A stretch of 64,000 bases of DNA from JAMXLO01 sp963791495. Lineage in GTDB: Bacteria > Pseudomonadota > Alphaproteobacteria > Acetobacterales > Acetobacteraceae. The translations under genes were made by a program, and so were the position numbers. Positions 19,649-28,721 of the stretch are shown here, piece after piece; the first letter of the stretch is position 1; the number at the start of each line of letters is the position of its first letter. The notes beneath the pieces were generated by a model. The model worked only from the letters and a program-made list of their open reading frames with translations, did not search any database and was not told where the DNA came from. Location of the stretch: contig CAWBST010000010.1 in assembly GCA_963791495.1 (NCBI GenBank), forward strand, positions 124,001-188,000. Reading direction: 5' to 3'.

Positions 19649-20398
19649 TCAGTTGTTGCCGACCGCCTCGCCCAGCGTCACGCCGATCTCCTTGTGCAGC
19701 ACCAGATCGGCGTAGGGATCGAGCCCGGTCGGCTCGCGGTTCAGGATGACCAGACGCGTCCCCTTGCGTGCCGCGATCTCCGGGAAGCCTGCCGCCGGAT
19801 ATACCACCAGCGACGAGCCGATCGCGATGAACAAGTCCGATGCAAGCGTCTCCTCCTCGGCGCGGATCATCGCTGCCGCCGGCATCGACTGGCCGAACGA
19901 AACCGTCGCCGTCTTGACATAGCCGCCGCAGGACACGCAGCACGGCGCCTCTCCGGTGCGTTCGAACTCCACCCGTACGTCCTCGATCTCATAGCGCTGC
20001 GAGCAATCGAGGCAGTGCGCATACGTCGTATTGCCGTGCAACTCGATCACCCGGTTCGCCGGCACGCCCGATGCCTGGTGCAGCCCATCGATATTCTGCG
20101 TGATCACCGCCGATGCCTTGCCGCGATTCACCAGCGTCGCCACCGCGCGATGCCCCCGGTTCGGCTCGGCCCTACGCATCGTCTCGTCCGTAGCAAAGCG
20201 CCGACGCCACGTCTCGCGCCGTGCCTCGTCCGAAGCGAGGAACTCTGAAAAGTCAATCGGCCGCATCCGCGTCCAGATGCCGCCGGGACTGCGGAAGTCG
20301 GGAATGCCCGACTCCGTGCTGATCCCCGCGCCAGTGAAAAACACGATCCGGCGCGCGTCATCGATCATCCGTCGCAGTTCGGCAACATCAGGGTCCAT
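19649..20398 (-). CDS. cobB: Sir2-family NAD-dependent protein deacylase
   Basis: 249 residues. Sirtuin signatures: FTGAGIST with DFRSPGGIW, TQNIDGLH, and the catalytic His in VIELHGN. Two zinc-binding Cys pairs are visible (HCLDCS and CVSC). The C-terminus has IGSSLVVYPAAGFP. It removes acyl groups from lysines using NAD+. The ATG at 20398 follows GAGAGACACG. Divergent from the MFS gene. The symbol is by family resemblance. Confidence 0.92.
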   Translation of the reverse strand: MDPDVAELRRMIDDARRIVFFTGAGISTESGIPDFRSPGGIWTRMRPIDFSEFLASDEARRETWRRRFATDETMRRAEPNRGHRAVATLVNRGKASAVITQNIDGLHQASGVPANRVIELHGNTTYAHCLDCSQRYEIEDVRVEFERTGEAPCCVSCGGYVKTATVSFGQSMPAAAMIRAEEETLASDLFIAIGSSLVVYPAAGFPEIAARKGTRLVILNREPTGLDPYADLVLHKEIGVTLGEAVGNN

Positions 20399-20513
20399 CG
20401 TGTCTCTCCGCTCACTCGCATGCTCCACCAGCGGCATGGCGGCTGCAATAGCGTTGCGGCAGCCCGCGGTCGGGAGCAGAATCGCAACAAGAAACGCCGA
20501 GGAACGCCCTTCC

Positions 20514-21734
20514 GTGCAGGAAAACACTGCGGCCCGGCCGGCCAACCGCCCGGCCTGGCTGATAGACAGCGCGGATTTCTGGCGCCTCTGGTTCGTCGGT
20601 CTCGTCGTGTTCGTGGTCCGCTGGGTGGAGACCGTCGCGGTTGGCGTGTTCGTCTATCAGCAGACCGGGTCCCCATTCATCGTCGCCATGATGACGATGC
20701 TGCGACTGCTGCCGATGGGACTGTTCGGCGCATTCCTCGGCGCCATCGCGGAACGGATGGAGCGACGCACCACGCTCATCGTCGTTGTCCTCAGCATGGT
20801 GATCACGTCGCTGACGCTCGCGACCCTGGCGCACCTGCACCTTCTCGCCGTGTGGCACCTTGCGGTGGCCAGCTTCATCAACGGCGTCGGCTGGGCGACG
20901 GACAATCCGGTGCGGCGCGTCATGATCGGCGAAGCCGTCGGCGCCTCGCAGATGGGCACAGCGATGTCGGTTGATGTCGGCGCCAACAACGCAAGCCGCA
21001 TGGTCGGGCCAACGATAGGCGGACTGCTGCTTGCTGGTGTCGGCATCGACGGCGTGTTCACACTGAGCGTGGTGTTGTACACAGTCGCGACGGCGGCGGC
21101 GTTTCGCGTGCGCTACAGGAACACCTATCCGCCAACCACATCGGAATCCGTGATCGCGCGCATCGCCGAGGGATTGCGGCTGGTACGCAGGGACCGGCGG
21201 CTGGTCGGCACGCTGACCGTGACAGTGATCTACAACGTATTCGGCTGGCCGTTCACCAGCATGGTGCCGGTGATCGGTCAGGACCGCCTGCAGCTCGGAC
21301 CGGAAGGTATTGGCATTCTGTCCAGCATGGATGGCGTCGGCGCCTTCGCCGGCGCTGTGCTGATGGCGATGTTCTGCCGCCCGGCCTTCTATCGCCAGGC
21401 GTATGTCGGCGGCGTTGTGCTTTACATGGTCATGCTGAGCGTCTTCGCGCTGATCCCTGTCCCGGCGATCGCAGGCTTGGCACTTTTGTTCACCGGCCTC
21501 GGCGGCGCGGGCTTCAGCATTATGCAGGCGACGCTGGTCTATCTGTCGTCACCGCCCGAGATGCGCAGCCGCATGCTCGGTGTCTTGTCGGTGTGCATCG
21601 GCATCGGACCGGTCGGCTTCGTGGCTCTCGGGTGGCTGGCCGATGCGATCGGAGCGCCATGGGCAACCGCCGCAACCGGGATCGCCGGCCTGCTGATGAT
21701 GCTGCTGACGCGACCGCTATGGCGTCAGATCTGA
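20514..21734 (+). CDS. MFS transporter
   Basis: 406 residues from the GTG at 20514, which has a GAGGAA site nine bases upstream; an ATG at 20436 would add 26 residues with no such site. About 11-12 hydrophobic segments and the loop AERMERRTTLIVV after segment two (MFS motif A position) support the family. It resembles enterobactin/EntS-type exporters of the major facilitator superfamily (DUF894). Substrate unknown. Confidence 0.85.
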   Translation: MQENTAARPANRPAWLIDSADFWRLWFVGLVVFVVRWVETVAVGVFVYQQTGSPFIVAMMTMLRLLPMGLFGAFLGAIAERMERRTTLIVVVLSMVITSLTLATLAHLHLLAVWHLAVASFINGVGWATDNPVRRVMIGEAVGASQMGTAMSVDVGANNASRMVGPTIGGLLLAGVGIDGVFTLSVVLYTVATAAAFRVRYRNTYPPTTSESVIARIAEGLRLVRRDRRLVGTLTVTVIYNVFGWPFTSMVPVIGQDRLQLGPEGIGILSSMDGVGAFAGAVLMAMFCRPAFYRQAYVGGVVLYMVMLSVFALIPVPAIAGLALLFTGLGGAGFSIMQATLVYLSSPPEMRSRMLGVLSVCIGIGPVGFVALGWLADAIGAPWATAATGIAGLLMMLLTRPLWRQI

Positions 21735-21767
21735 CACGCTGATTGATTCATCGTAGAAATAGCCGCT

Positions 21768-22190
21768 ATGGAGAACTTCACACCGATTTCCTCGCTGTCA
21801 GGCGGTCTGCTGATCGGTCTCGCAGCGGCGCTATTGTGGGTCGCCAACGGTCGGATCGCCGGCATCAGCGGCATCGTCGGCAATCTCCCGTCTGCCAGCA
21901 CCCGCGATATCGCCTGGCGCGTCGCCTTTCTTATCGGGCTGATCGCAGCGCCCTGGTGCTACGCCGCACTGGCCGGAGCGCCGCCCATTCGCCTCGATGC
22001 CACTGTGCCGGTCGTCATCGCCGGCGGATTGCTGGTCGGGTTCGGCACGAGGCTCGGCGGTGGCTGCACCAGTGGTCACGGCGTCTGCGGCCTTGCTCGC
22101 CTCTCACCCCGTTCGATCGTCGCCACCCTTCTGTTCATGGCAGCCGGCTTCATCACGGTGTTCGTCATGCGCCATGTCGTCGGAGACTGA
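21768..22190 (+). CDS. YeeE/YedE family membrane protein (PmpA-like)
   Basis: 140 residues, four hydrophobic segments and the family hallmark GGGCTSGHGVCGLARLS. YeeE/YedE proteins are thiosulfate or sulfur-compound channels; the Cys residues in the hallmark are thought to relay sulfur species. It starts 33 bases after the MFS stop and is followed four bases later by a second half-size partner, a paired arrangement like PmpA/PmpB. Confidence 0.9.
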   Translation: MENFTPISSLSGGLLIGLAAALLWVANGRIAGISGIVGNLPSASTRDIAWRVAFLIGLIAAPWCYAALAGAPPIRLDATVPVVIAGGLLVGFGTRLGGGCTSGHGVCGLARLSPRSIVATLLFMAAGFITVFVMRHVVGD

Positions 22191-22194
22191 CTGT

Positions 22195-22680
22195 ATGCCG
22201 CGTCTCATCAGCGCATTGGTCGCGGGCGTCCTGTTCGGCCTCGGGCTGACCGTTTCGCACGTAATCGATCCAGCCAAGGTACTCGGCTTTCTCGACATCA
22301 CCGGCGATTGGGATCCGAGCCTCGCCTTCGTCATGCTGGGCGCGCTGATCGTGATGGCTCCAACCTATGCCCTGTCGAGACGACTGCGCGCGCCACTGTG
22401 CGCCGAAAACTTCTCGCGACCGGCCGCCACGCGCATCGATCAGCGCCTGATCGTCGGCGCGCTGCTGTTCGGTGTCGGTTGGGGCCTCGTGGGCTATTGT
22501 CCCGGTCCCGCCCTCGCGTCGATCGGCCTTGGCGGAGGGCGAACGCTGCTGTTTGTCGCCGCCATGCTGACTGGCATGGCGATCTTCACCGGTGTCAATC
22601 GAGGTCCAGCGCCATCAGTTCTTCGTGGTGGAAGCGATCGCCGACCTTCAGCGAGCGTCGCTCAACGCCATACACCGTGA
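22195..22680 (+). CDS. YeeE/YedE family membrane protein (PmpB-like)
   Basis: 161 residues. Starts four bases after the previous gene; MPRLISALVAGVLFGLGLTV opens a four-segment protein with the family pattern VGWGLVGYCPGPALASIG. It probably forms one sulfur-compound channel with its partner. The last 25 or so residues are polar and unusual for the family and overlap the convergent GNAT gene by 86 bases, suggesting a run-on C-terminus past an original stop. Confidence 0.87.
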   Translation: MPRLISALVAGVLFGLGLTVSHVIDPAKVLGFLDITGDWDPSLAFVMLGALIVMAPTYALSRRLRAPLCAENFSRPAATRIDQRLIVGALLFGVGWGLVGYCPGPALASIGLGGGRTLLFVAAMLTGMAIFTGVNRGPAPSVLRGGSDRRPSASVAQRHTP

Positions 22681-23095
22681 ACCCCATGCTGCGGTACAGA
22701 CGCTGAGCAGGCGCGTTACCCGCTGCTACCGAAAGCTGCAACACCAGCGCACCGGCCGCACGCGCGCCGGATATGACTGCTCCGACTAGTTGTTGCGCCA
22801 ACCCGCTGCCTCGATGAGCAGCCTCGACGTACATACTGAACAGGCGGGCCTTGTGCCGTTCCTTGACACCGGTCCGCATCTGCAGCCCGGCGAGCCCGAT
22901 GAGATCGTCCCCAGCAAAACCGCCATAGCGCGTGAAGTCGGGTGCCGCGAGACGTTCGATGATCTGTGACCGTTCGAGCATTGCCTCATCTTCATATGCG
23001 CTGCCGAACGCATCAGGATGCAAGCGCAGCGCATCAAGGCGAACACGCCGATAGTCGTCGGCATCCGCAACCGCGAGCACACGGACTTCGTACAT
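22595..23095 (-). CDS. GNAT N-acetyltransferase
   Basis: 166 residues. The acetyl-CoA binding region MYVEAAHRGSGLAQQLVGAV carries the R/Q-x-x-G-x-G/A pattern (RGSGLA), followed by LQLSVAAGNAPAQRLYRSMGF, the classical motif A/B of GNAT enzymes. The ATG at 23095 shares one base with the coaBC stop (TGATG). Substrate unknown. Its 3' end overlaps the convergent membrane-protein gene. Confidence 0.87.
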   Translation of the reverse strand: MYEVRVLAVADADDYRRVRLDALRLHPDAFGSAYEDEAMLERSQIIERLAAPDFTRYGGFAGDDLIGLAGLQMRTGVKERHKARLFSMYVEAAHRGSGLAQQLVGAVISGARAAGALVLQLSVAAGNAPAQRLYRSMGFTVYGVERRSLKVGDRFHHEELMALDLD

Positions 23096-24288
23096 CACCG
23101 CAGCGCCGTCGCGATCCGCGCCGCCAGCCGGCGCGCCACATCCTGTTTCGGCAGCCGAGGCCAGTCCTCAACGCCCTCAGCGGTGATCAGATGCACAACA
23201 TTCTCCTCGCCGCCCATGATTCCTGTCGCTGGTGACACGTCATTAGCCACGATCCAATCCGCGTTCTTCCGCTCGCGCTTGGCCCGCGCATTCGCCATCA
23301 GGTCATCGGTCTCGGCAGCAAAGCCGATGACCAGGCGCGGTCGCCGTGGACCTCGCTGCGCGATAGTGGCGAGGATGTCCGGATTGGCCACGAGTGCCAG
23401 TGCCGGCGGTCCCGCACCGGGCACCTTCTTGATCTTGCCCGCAGCGGCGCCAGCCACTCGCCAATCGGCAACAGCGGCGGCGAAGATTGCGACATCCGCA
23501 GGCAACGCCGCCTGGCAGGCATCCAGCATCTGCTGCGCGCTCTCGACATGCGTTGTCGCAACGCCCGCCGGATCGGATACCGATACCGGGCCGCTGACCA
23601 GCGTCACCCGCGCACCCAGTTCCGCAAGTGCCACAGCGATCGCATGGCCCTGCCGTCCGCTGGAACGGTTGGCGATATAGCGCACCGGATCGATCGGCTC
23701 GTGCGTCGGGCCGCTGGTGACCAAAGCGTGCCGCCCGGCCAGCGGTAGCGACGGCGCCAGCAGCGCCTCGATCGCCGTCAGGATCGCCGGTGGTTCCGCA
23801 AGCCGCCCCGGGCCGAATTCGTTGCAGGCCATCGCGCCCTCGTCCGGCCCGACCACATGGATGCCGCGCGCAGTCAGCAGTGTCATGTTCGCCTGCGTCG
23901 CGGCGTGCAGCCACATGCGAACGTTCATCGCCGGAGCGACCAGCACCGGCTTGTCAGTTGCCAGCAGCAGCGTCGAGGCCAGATCGCCCGCAAGCCCCGC
24001 CGCCATCTTCGCCAGGATGTCGGCCGAGGCCGGCGCCACCACGACAAGATCGGCACTGCGCGAAAGCTGTATGTGTCCCATCTCGCTTTCATCTGTAAGC
24101 GAGAACAGGTCGGTATAGACCTTGCTTTCGCTCAGCGCCTGCAGCGACAGCGGCGTGACAAACTGTGCGCCCGCCTCGGTCAGCACACAGCTTACCCCGC
24201 AGCCACGCCCGCGCAGCAGACGGATCAACTCCAGCGCCTTGTACGCGGCGATGCCGCCCGAGACGATCAGCAGCACGCGCTTACCCAA
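23095..24288 (-). CDS. coaBC: Bifunctional CoaBC (phosphopantothenoylcysteine synthetase/decarboxylase)
   Basis: 397 residues from the TTG at 24288 (LLGKRVLLIVSGGIAAYKAL). N-terminal CoaC flavoprotein half: SGGIAAYKA, PAMNVRMW and the active-site Cys in GAMACNEFGPGRL. C-terminal CoaB half: TSGPTHEPIDPVRYI, the KIKK lysines, FAAETDD. Makes 4'-phosphopantetheine for CoA. An ATG at 24354 would add 22 residues translated from the dispersed hairpin repeat; the TTG gives the family start and has a GGAGACC site, partly supplied by the repeat. Sandwiched between ubiE and GNAT genes. Confidence 0.92.
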   Translation of the reverse strand: MGKRVLLIVSGGIAAYKALELIRLLRGRGCGVSCVLTEAGAQFVTPLSLQALSESKVYTDLFSLTDESEMGHIQLSRSADLVVVAPASADILAKMAAGLAGDLASTLLLATDKPVLVAPAMNVRMWLHAATQANMTLLTARGIHVVGPDEGAMACNEFGPGRLAEPPAILTAIEALLAPSLPLAGRHALVTSGPTHEPIDPVRYIANRSSGRQGHAIAVALAELGARVTLVSGPVSVSDPAGVATTHVESAQQMLDACQAALPADVAIFAAAVADWRVAGAAAGKIKKVPGAGPPALALVANPDILATIAQRGPRRPRLVIGFAAETDDLMANARAKRERKNADWIVANDVSPATGIMGGEENVVHLITAEGVEDWPRLPKQDVARRLAARIATALR

Positions 24289-24293
24289 AAGGT

Positions 24294-24332
24294 CTCCCCC
24301 TCCCCTTGCGGGAGGGGGTTGGGGGGAGGGGG
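24294..24332. repeat. Dispersed G+C-rich hairpin repeat, copy 3
   Basis: Same core as copies at 10537 and 18638. It fills the ubiE-coaBC junction on the minus strand and contributes the G-rich bases of the likely coaBC ribosome site. If the upstream ATG were used it would be translated as PSPQPPPARGGG. Confidence 0.8.
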
Positions 24333-24341
24333 CCGTGCCGC

Positions 24342-25106
24342 TCACAGCCGCCATCCCGAATGAATCGCCGCGATTCCGCCCGACAGATTGCGCACAGCAA
24401 CACGCGCAAACCCAGCGTCCTTCAACATCGCAACCAACGTCTCCTGATCAGGAAACGTCCGAATGCTCTCCGCGAGATACCGATAGCTCGCTTCATCACG
24501 TGCGACCCATCGTCCCAGCGCCGGCAATACGCGAAACGACCACGCATCATACAATGGCTGCAGCGCCGCCACATTCACATGCGAGAACTCCAGGCAGAAG
24601 AACCGCCCGCCCGGCCGCAGCACGCGCCGTGCCTCGGCCAACACCGCCGCCTTATCGGTGCAATTGCGCAGCCCGAACGCAATCGACACGCGATCCACCG
24701 CGCGATCCGGCAACGGCAACCTTTCAGCATCGGCGACCAACAGCGACACGCCACCAATCAACCCGCGCGACAGACCACGATCGCGCGCCACATTGAGCAT
24801 CGATGCGTTGACATCGCTCATCAGCACCGGTCCACCGCCCCTCTCGAGCCAGGCAAGACCGACATCGCCCGTTCCCGAGGCAAGGTCCAGCAACATCCGC
24901 CGCGGACCGGGATCCAGCGCCGTCACCAGCACGTCCTTCCACGCGCGATGAATTCCAAGCGACATCAGGTCGTTCATGACGTCGTATCGCGGCGCGACAC
25001 TGTCGAACACGGCACGCACCAAGCCATCCTTCGCCGCACGCGGTACACGGCGGAAGCCGAAATCGGTGGTCTCGGTCGATGCAGGGTTGTCGCTCATCCG
25101 CGTCAT
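24342..25106 (-). CDS. ubiE: Ubiquinone/menaquinone methyltransferase UbiE
   Basis: 254-residue SAM-dependent C-methyltransferase of quinone synthesis. The YDVMNDLMSLGIHRAWK box, LLDLASGTGDVGL (SAM motif I), FGLRNCTDKAAVLAEARRVL and FPDQETLVAMLKDAGF are family hallmarks. An ATG at 25097 (MSDN) is an equally possible start. Divergent from mutM with only 20 bases between start codons, so the promoters must overlap. In alphaproteobacteria ubiE and mutM are often adjacent. Confidence 0.95.
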   Translation of the reverse strand: MTRMSDNPASTETTDFGFRRVPRAAKDGLVRAVFDSVAPRYDVMNDLMSLGIHRAWKDVLVTALDPGPRRMLLDLASGTGDVGLAWLERGGGPVLMSDVNASMLNVARDRGLSRGLIGGVSLLVADAERLPLPDRAVDRVSIAFGLRNCTDKAAVLAEARRVLRPGGRFFCLEFSHVNVAALQPLYDAWSFRVLPALGRWVARDEASYRYLAESIRTFPDQETLVAMLKDAGFARVAVRNLSGGIAAIHSGWRL

Positions 25107-25126
25107 CTATAGCGTGCCTCACCCCA

Positions 25127-25966
25127 ATGCCGGAACTCCCCGAGGTCGAGACCGTGATGCGTGGCCTCCAGCAGCGCCTGGACGGCCGTACTATCGTGCG
25201 CGCCACCGCACACCGGCCCGATCTCCGCTGGCCCCTGCCCGAGGGCTTGCAGACTCGCCTGACAGGCGCCCGCGTCATCGGCTTCCGCCGACGCGGCAAG
25301 TACATCCTGATGCGCCTCGCCGGTGGCGATTCGGTGCTGCTGCATCTCGGCATGTCCGGCCGCATCGTGCTGACGCCGCTCCGGCCCAACCAGCCGACAC
25401 CGCACGAACACCTCGTGCTCGAGACAGATGACGGCTGGCGACTGGGCTTCGTCGATCCGCGCCGCTTCGGCTCCGTGGACCTGGTGCCGACGCCCCAGGA
25501 AGACGCCCACAGGCTGCTGGCGGAGCTCGGCCCCGAGCCACTCGACCCCGCCTTCTCCCCTGCCCGCCTCTCGGCCTCGCTGATCGGCAAGCGCACGCCG
25601 ATCAAGGCGGCACTGCTGGACCAGAAGGTCGTCGCCGGTCTTGGCAACATCTATGTCTGCGAGGCGCTGTTCCGCGCCCGGCTCAGTCCGCAGCGCTCGG
25701 CGCACACCATCCCGGGCACCCGCGCCTCGCGCCTTGTGCCCTCGATCAAGGACACGCTGCACGAGGCGATCGCCGCCGGCGGCTCGTCGCTGCGCGACTA
25801 CGTCCAGCCCGACGGCGAGCTGGGTTATTTCCAGCACGCCTGGAAGGTCTACGCCCGCGAGGGCGAGGCGTGCGAGCGCTGCCCCGCCCGCCCGGCCTGC
25901 CCAGGCATCCGCCGCATCACCCAATCCGGCCGCAGCACCTTCTATTGCCCGCGTACTCAGCGATAG
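25127..25966 (+). CDS. mutM: Formamidopyrimidine-DNA glycosylase
   Basis: 279 residues. Removes oxidised purines such as 8-oxoguanine. PELPEVETV follows the initiator Met, giving the N-terminal Pro nucleophile and Glu. GMSGRI, the helix-two-turn-helix VVAGLGNIYVCEALF and the zinc-finger region GRSTFYC are present. The finger is unusual: CERC is followed by extra ACPG, and after GRSTFYC the fourth Cys is replaced by Thr (CPRTQ). Whether zinc is still held through another residue is unclear. Divergent from ubiE. Confidence 0.94.
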   Translation: MPELPEVETVMRGLQQRLDGRTIVRATAHRPDLRWPLPEGLQTRLTGARVIGFRRRGKYILMRLAGGDSVLLHLGMSGRIVLTPLRPNQPTPHEHLVLETDDGWRLGFVDPRRFGSVDLVPTPQEDAHRLLAELGPEPLDPAFSPARLSASLIGKRTPIKAALLDQKVVAGLGNIYVCEALFRARLSPQRSAHTIPGTRASRLVPSIKDTLHEAIAAGGSSLRDYVQPDGELGYFQHAWKVYAREGEACERCPARPACPGIRRITQSGRSTFYCPRTQR

Positions 25967-26002
25967 CTACAAGCCCGCCACATCCACCAGGGACAGGCGA
26001 AC

Positions 26003-26783
26003 ATGGCCGATTTCCAGAACATCCTCGTCGAAACGCACGGCCGCGTCGGGCTGATCCGGCTCAATCGCCCGGCTTCGCTGAATGCCCTCTGCGACGCGCT
26101 GATGGACGAACTGGGCAGCCAGCTTCTTGCGTTCGATGCAGACCCGGCCATCGGCGCAATCATCGCTGACCGGCAACGAAAAGGCATTCGCCGCCGGCGC
26201 CGACATCAAGGAGATGAAGGACCGCACCCATCCCGACGCGATGCTGGACGACTTCATCGGCAAGCGCTGGGAGACCGTCCTGCGCGTGAAGAAGCCGGTG
26301 ATTGCCGCGGTCGCCGGCTTCGCCTTGGGCGGCGGCTGCGAGCTGGCGATGATGTGCGACTTCATCCTCGCCGCCGACACCGCGAGGTTCGGCCAGCCCG
26401 AGATCAATCTCGGCGTGCTGCCCGGCGCCGGCGGTACCCAGCGCCTGACGCGCGCGGTGGGCAAGTCCAAGTCCATGGATATGATCCTGACCGCGCGGAT
26501 GATGGATGCCGCGGAGGCCGAACGCGCAAACCTGGTGTCACGCGTGTTCCCCGCCGATCAGCTCATCCCCGAAGCGCTGAAGATCGCCACCCGCATCGCG
26601 GAGCTGTCACCGGTCGCAGTCGCGTTCGCCAAGCAGGCAGTGAACCGCGCCTTCGAGACCACCCTCGTCGAGGGCGTGCGCCACGAGCGTGCCCTGTTCA
26701 TGTCGCTGTTCGGCACGCACGACCAACGCGAAGGCATGGCCGCGTTCGCCGAGAAACGGAAGCCAGCGTTTAGGTTGGGGTAA
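26003..26783 (+). pseudogene. Enoyl-CoA hydratase/isomerase, one +1 frameshift
   Basis: Two frames join into a 259-residue crotonase (the usual length) when one base is removed near 26164-26167. The first frame runs MADFQNILVETHGRVGLIRL to IGAII, and the second continues TGNEKAFAAGADIKEM. Family motifs are intact: AAGADIKEM (oxyanion hole), GFALGGGCELAMMCD and the catalytic Glu region NLGVLPGAGGTQRL. It resembles enoyl-CoA hydratases of fatty-acid or aromatic beta-oxidation. The break is not in a homopolymer run. Could be a sequencing error. Confidence 0.75.
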
Positions 26784-26919
26784 CGCCGCGCGATACGCGA
26801 TGGTCCAGTTGGATAAGATCGTCTCTAAGAAGTCAGCGCGTGTGTCAGCTGTCGGTGCAGCGTAAGATCGTTCGCGGCGGACCGCTCAAGTACGCAGCGG
26901 CGCAGGCATTGCGAGGCGA

Positions 26920-28083
26920 TCATTCCACCGAGATTCGCAGCGTCGCGCGCGCCATCCAACTCCCCTCGATCCCGCTGAACAATGAGTCGAGCTCACCCGC
27001 GATCTGGTCCGGTAGACGCGCCGGAGGTGAGGCGATCAATGCGTGCGGCAGCTCAGGCGAAATATCGCGGTCGGCGAGCCAGCAGTGCACTTCCTCGGTA
27101 CCCTTCTCCGCTGCCCGCATCGCCGTCTCGCTGCGGTGGCCGGGGATCGTCACTGGCACCGCGGCGTGAACCTGCGCGCCATCGACAGCACCGGCCGGAA
27201 AGATCGGCATCGCGTCGCGCCCCTTGCGAACGTCGACACAGTAGAGATAGCCGTCCGAATCTGCCTGCGCCGTCAGAACCACCGGATCGCCTCGGTGATA
27301 GACCGGGCTGTGTCCGCGATCGCTGGTGACATAGAGCTCCGGCGGCGCGACGCTGCGCGCAAGGCGCCGGAGCGGTCCGTCAAATTGCCGCCCACATCCG
27401 CGCAGCGTTCCGGTCGCGATCCACTGTGCCGTCGAAGTCGCCTGATCATCCAGCGTCCGGAATGTCATCGTGGTGCGCGCCACGCCATCCACCAGAACCT
27501 CGTAGCGGTCGCCATCTTCAATCTGCATTCCGTCCGGCCACTCTATGCGCTCCGCGTCGCCGGGCCATGCCAATGTTCTCATCGTCCCTTTGCGGCGTAG
27601 AGCGTAGCGCGCTGCATCATCGGTCGGCCGCGCGATCCAGACGGAGGCTGAAGGCTGGACGCAATACGTGCCCGAACGCTGTGGATCCACAACCACCTCG
27701 TCCAGGCCCTCTTGGCGGTGTGGGACGGTGGTCGTACGTGTTCCGCCGATCACCGTCGCGTCCACGCCCTGCAGACGGAATGCCGAAGCCAAAGCTGCGA
27801 CGGCGCCACCGGAGCCACCATTCGATGGGAGCGCCAGTGGCCCATCGAACGGTCCGTGCAGGCGCAGCACCTCCCCGGAGCGGAACAACAGCGTCGCACT
27901 CGCGCCGTCGGGCAGCACAAGCCGCTCACCGGTACCCACCAGCATGCCTGGCACGTACCCGGGCACGGTCGACGTGAGCAGCACCGCCTCCTGCGCCTGC
28001 GCAGGCACAGCCGTACTCACCAGCAGGGCCAGGCCGACAGCGGCAATCGCACCACGGCACGTTCGGTTTCCGGGATATGTCAT
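26920..28083 (-). CDS. Secreted FecR-like/DUF4384 protein
   Basis: 387 residues. A signal peptide (cleavage near VPAQA-QE) is followed by a FecR-like beta-rich stretch (LVGTGERLVLPDGASATLLF, about residues 48-75). The C-terminal third is a DUF4384-type domain (LYVTSDRGHSPVYHRGD... YLYCVDVRKG...MPIFP, about residues 250-320). DUF4384 domains often accompany prokaryotic caspase and CsgG-like proteins, and this gene lies next to both. Periplasmic or envelope-associated role likely; no enzyme motif. Divergent from the DUF4399 pair. Confidence 0.8.
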   Translation of the reverse strand: MTYPGNRTCRGAIAAVGLALLVSTAVPAQAQEAVLLTSTVPGYVPGMLVGTGERLVLPDGASATLLFRSGEVLRLHGPFDGPLALPSNGGSGGAVAALASAFRLQGVDATVIGGTRTTTVPHRQEGLDEVVVDPQRSGTYCVQPSASVWIARPTDDAARYALRRKGTMRTLAWPGDAERIEWPDGMQIEDGDRYEVLVDGVARTTMTFRTLDDQATSTAQWIATGTLRGCGRQFDGPLRRLARSVAPPELYVTSDRGHSPVYHRGDPVVLTAQADSDGYLYCVDVRKGRDAMPIFPAGAVDGAQVHAAVPVTIPGHRSETAMRAAEKGTEEVHCWLADRDISPELPHALIASPPARLPDQIAGELDSLFSGIEGSWMARATLRISVE

Positions 28084-28270
28084 CGCTCCCCTCCTTACCC
28101 TGGCCCTCAGGCTGGCACAGCCGGCAGCGGCCCACTGTTGGCCGCTTCACAGCGGCGGTGATCGTAACGCAATTGTTGATTGATCGGAGTCGACATTCCC
28201 GCGCGCAATGCCAGCAAGTCAGATAGACAGACGTGCGGCCGGACAAGCGCTGCACGGGAGGGAGACAGAT

Positions 28271-28721
28271 ATGCAAAGGACTGGCCTGCTGCTGGCGGCC
28301 TGCGTCGCCGGCTTCGCCCTGATGGGCCCAGCACTCGCCGACAACAAGCCGATGCCCGACAATGCACGCGAGTATATCATCTGGCCGGCCGACGGGCAGG
28401 TGATCTCCGGCGGCAAAGTTCTGGATTCGCATGGGGCTCAGCAATGCCGGCATTGCCCCGGCTGGTATTGAGAAGCAGTACACCGGGCATCATCACCTGA
28501 TCATCGATGCGGATCTGCCACCGCTCGACGACGTCATCCCGAACGACAAGAACCACCTGCATTTCGGCCTCGGCCAGACCGAAGCGCGGATCGAGCTTCC
28601 GCCCGGCCGGCACACGCTTCAGCTGTTGTTCGGCGACGACGGTCACGTTCCGCACAAGCCGCCGCTCTATTCGGCGAAGATAACGATCATCGTTCCGCCA
28701 TCGACGGGAAGCGCCCAATGA
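28271..28721 (+). pseudogene. DUF4399 protein, first copy, one +1 frameshift
   Basis: Secreted DUF4399-family protein of 149 residues if one A is removed from the AAA run at 28415-28417. The first frame ends IIWPADGQVISGGK, and the second resumes FWIRMGLSNAGIAPAG, matching the corrected gene and its downstream paralogue. Signal peptide MQRTGLLLAACVAGFALMGP. The conserved core TGHHHLIIDADLPPLD and PNDKNHLHFGLGQTE is intact. The ATG at 28271 follows GGAGGGAGACAG. The family is uncharacterised; the repeated His residues suggest metal binding (inference). Confidence 0.75.

Noticed and set aside
28084..28270. Possible FNR/CRP box (TTGATTGATC) upstream of the DUF4399 genes
   Set aside because: Half-sites are adjacent rather than spaced, and no palindrome of the right length is present.
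12945..28431. Programmed +1 frameshifting at the four broken genes
   Set aside because: The shift sites share no slippery sequence, rare codon or stop codon, and the affected genes are unrelated; sequencing error or decay is simpler.
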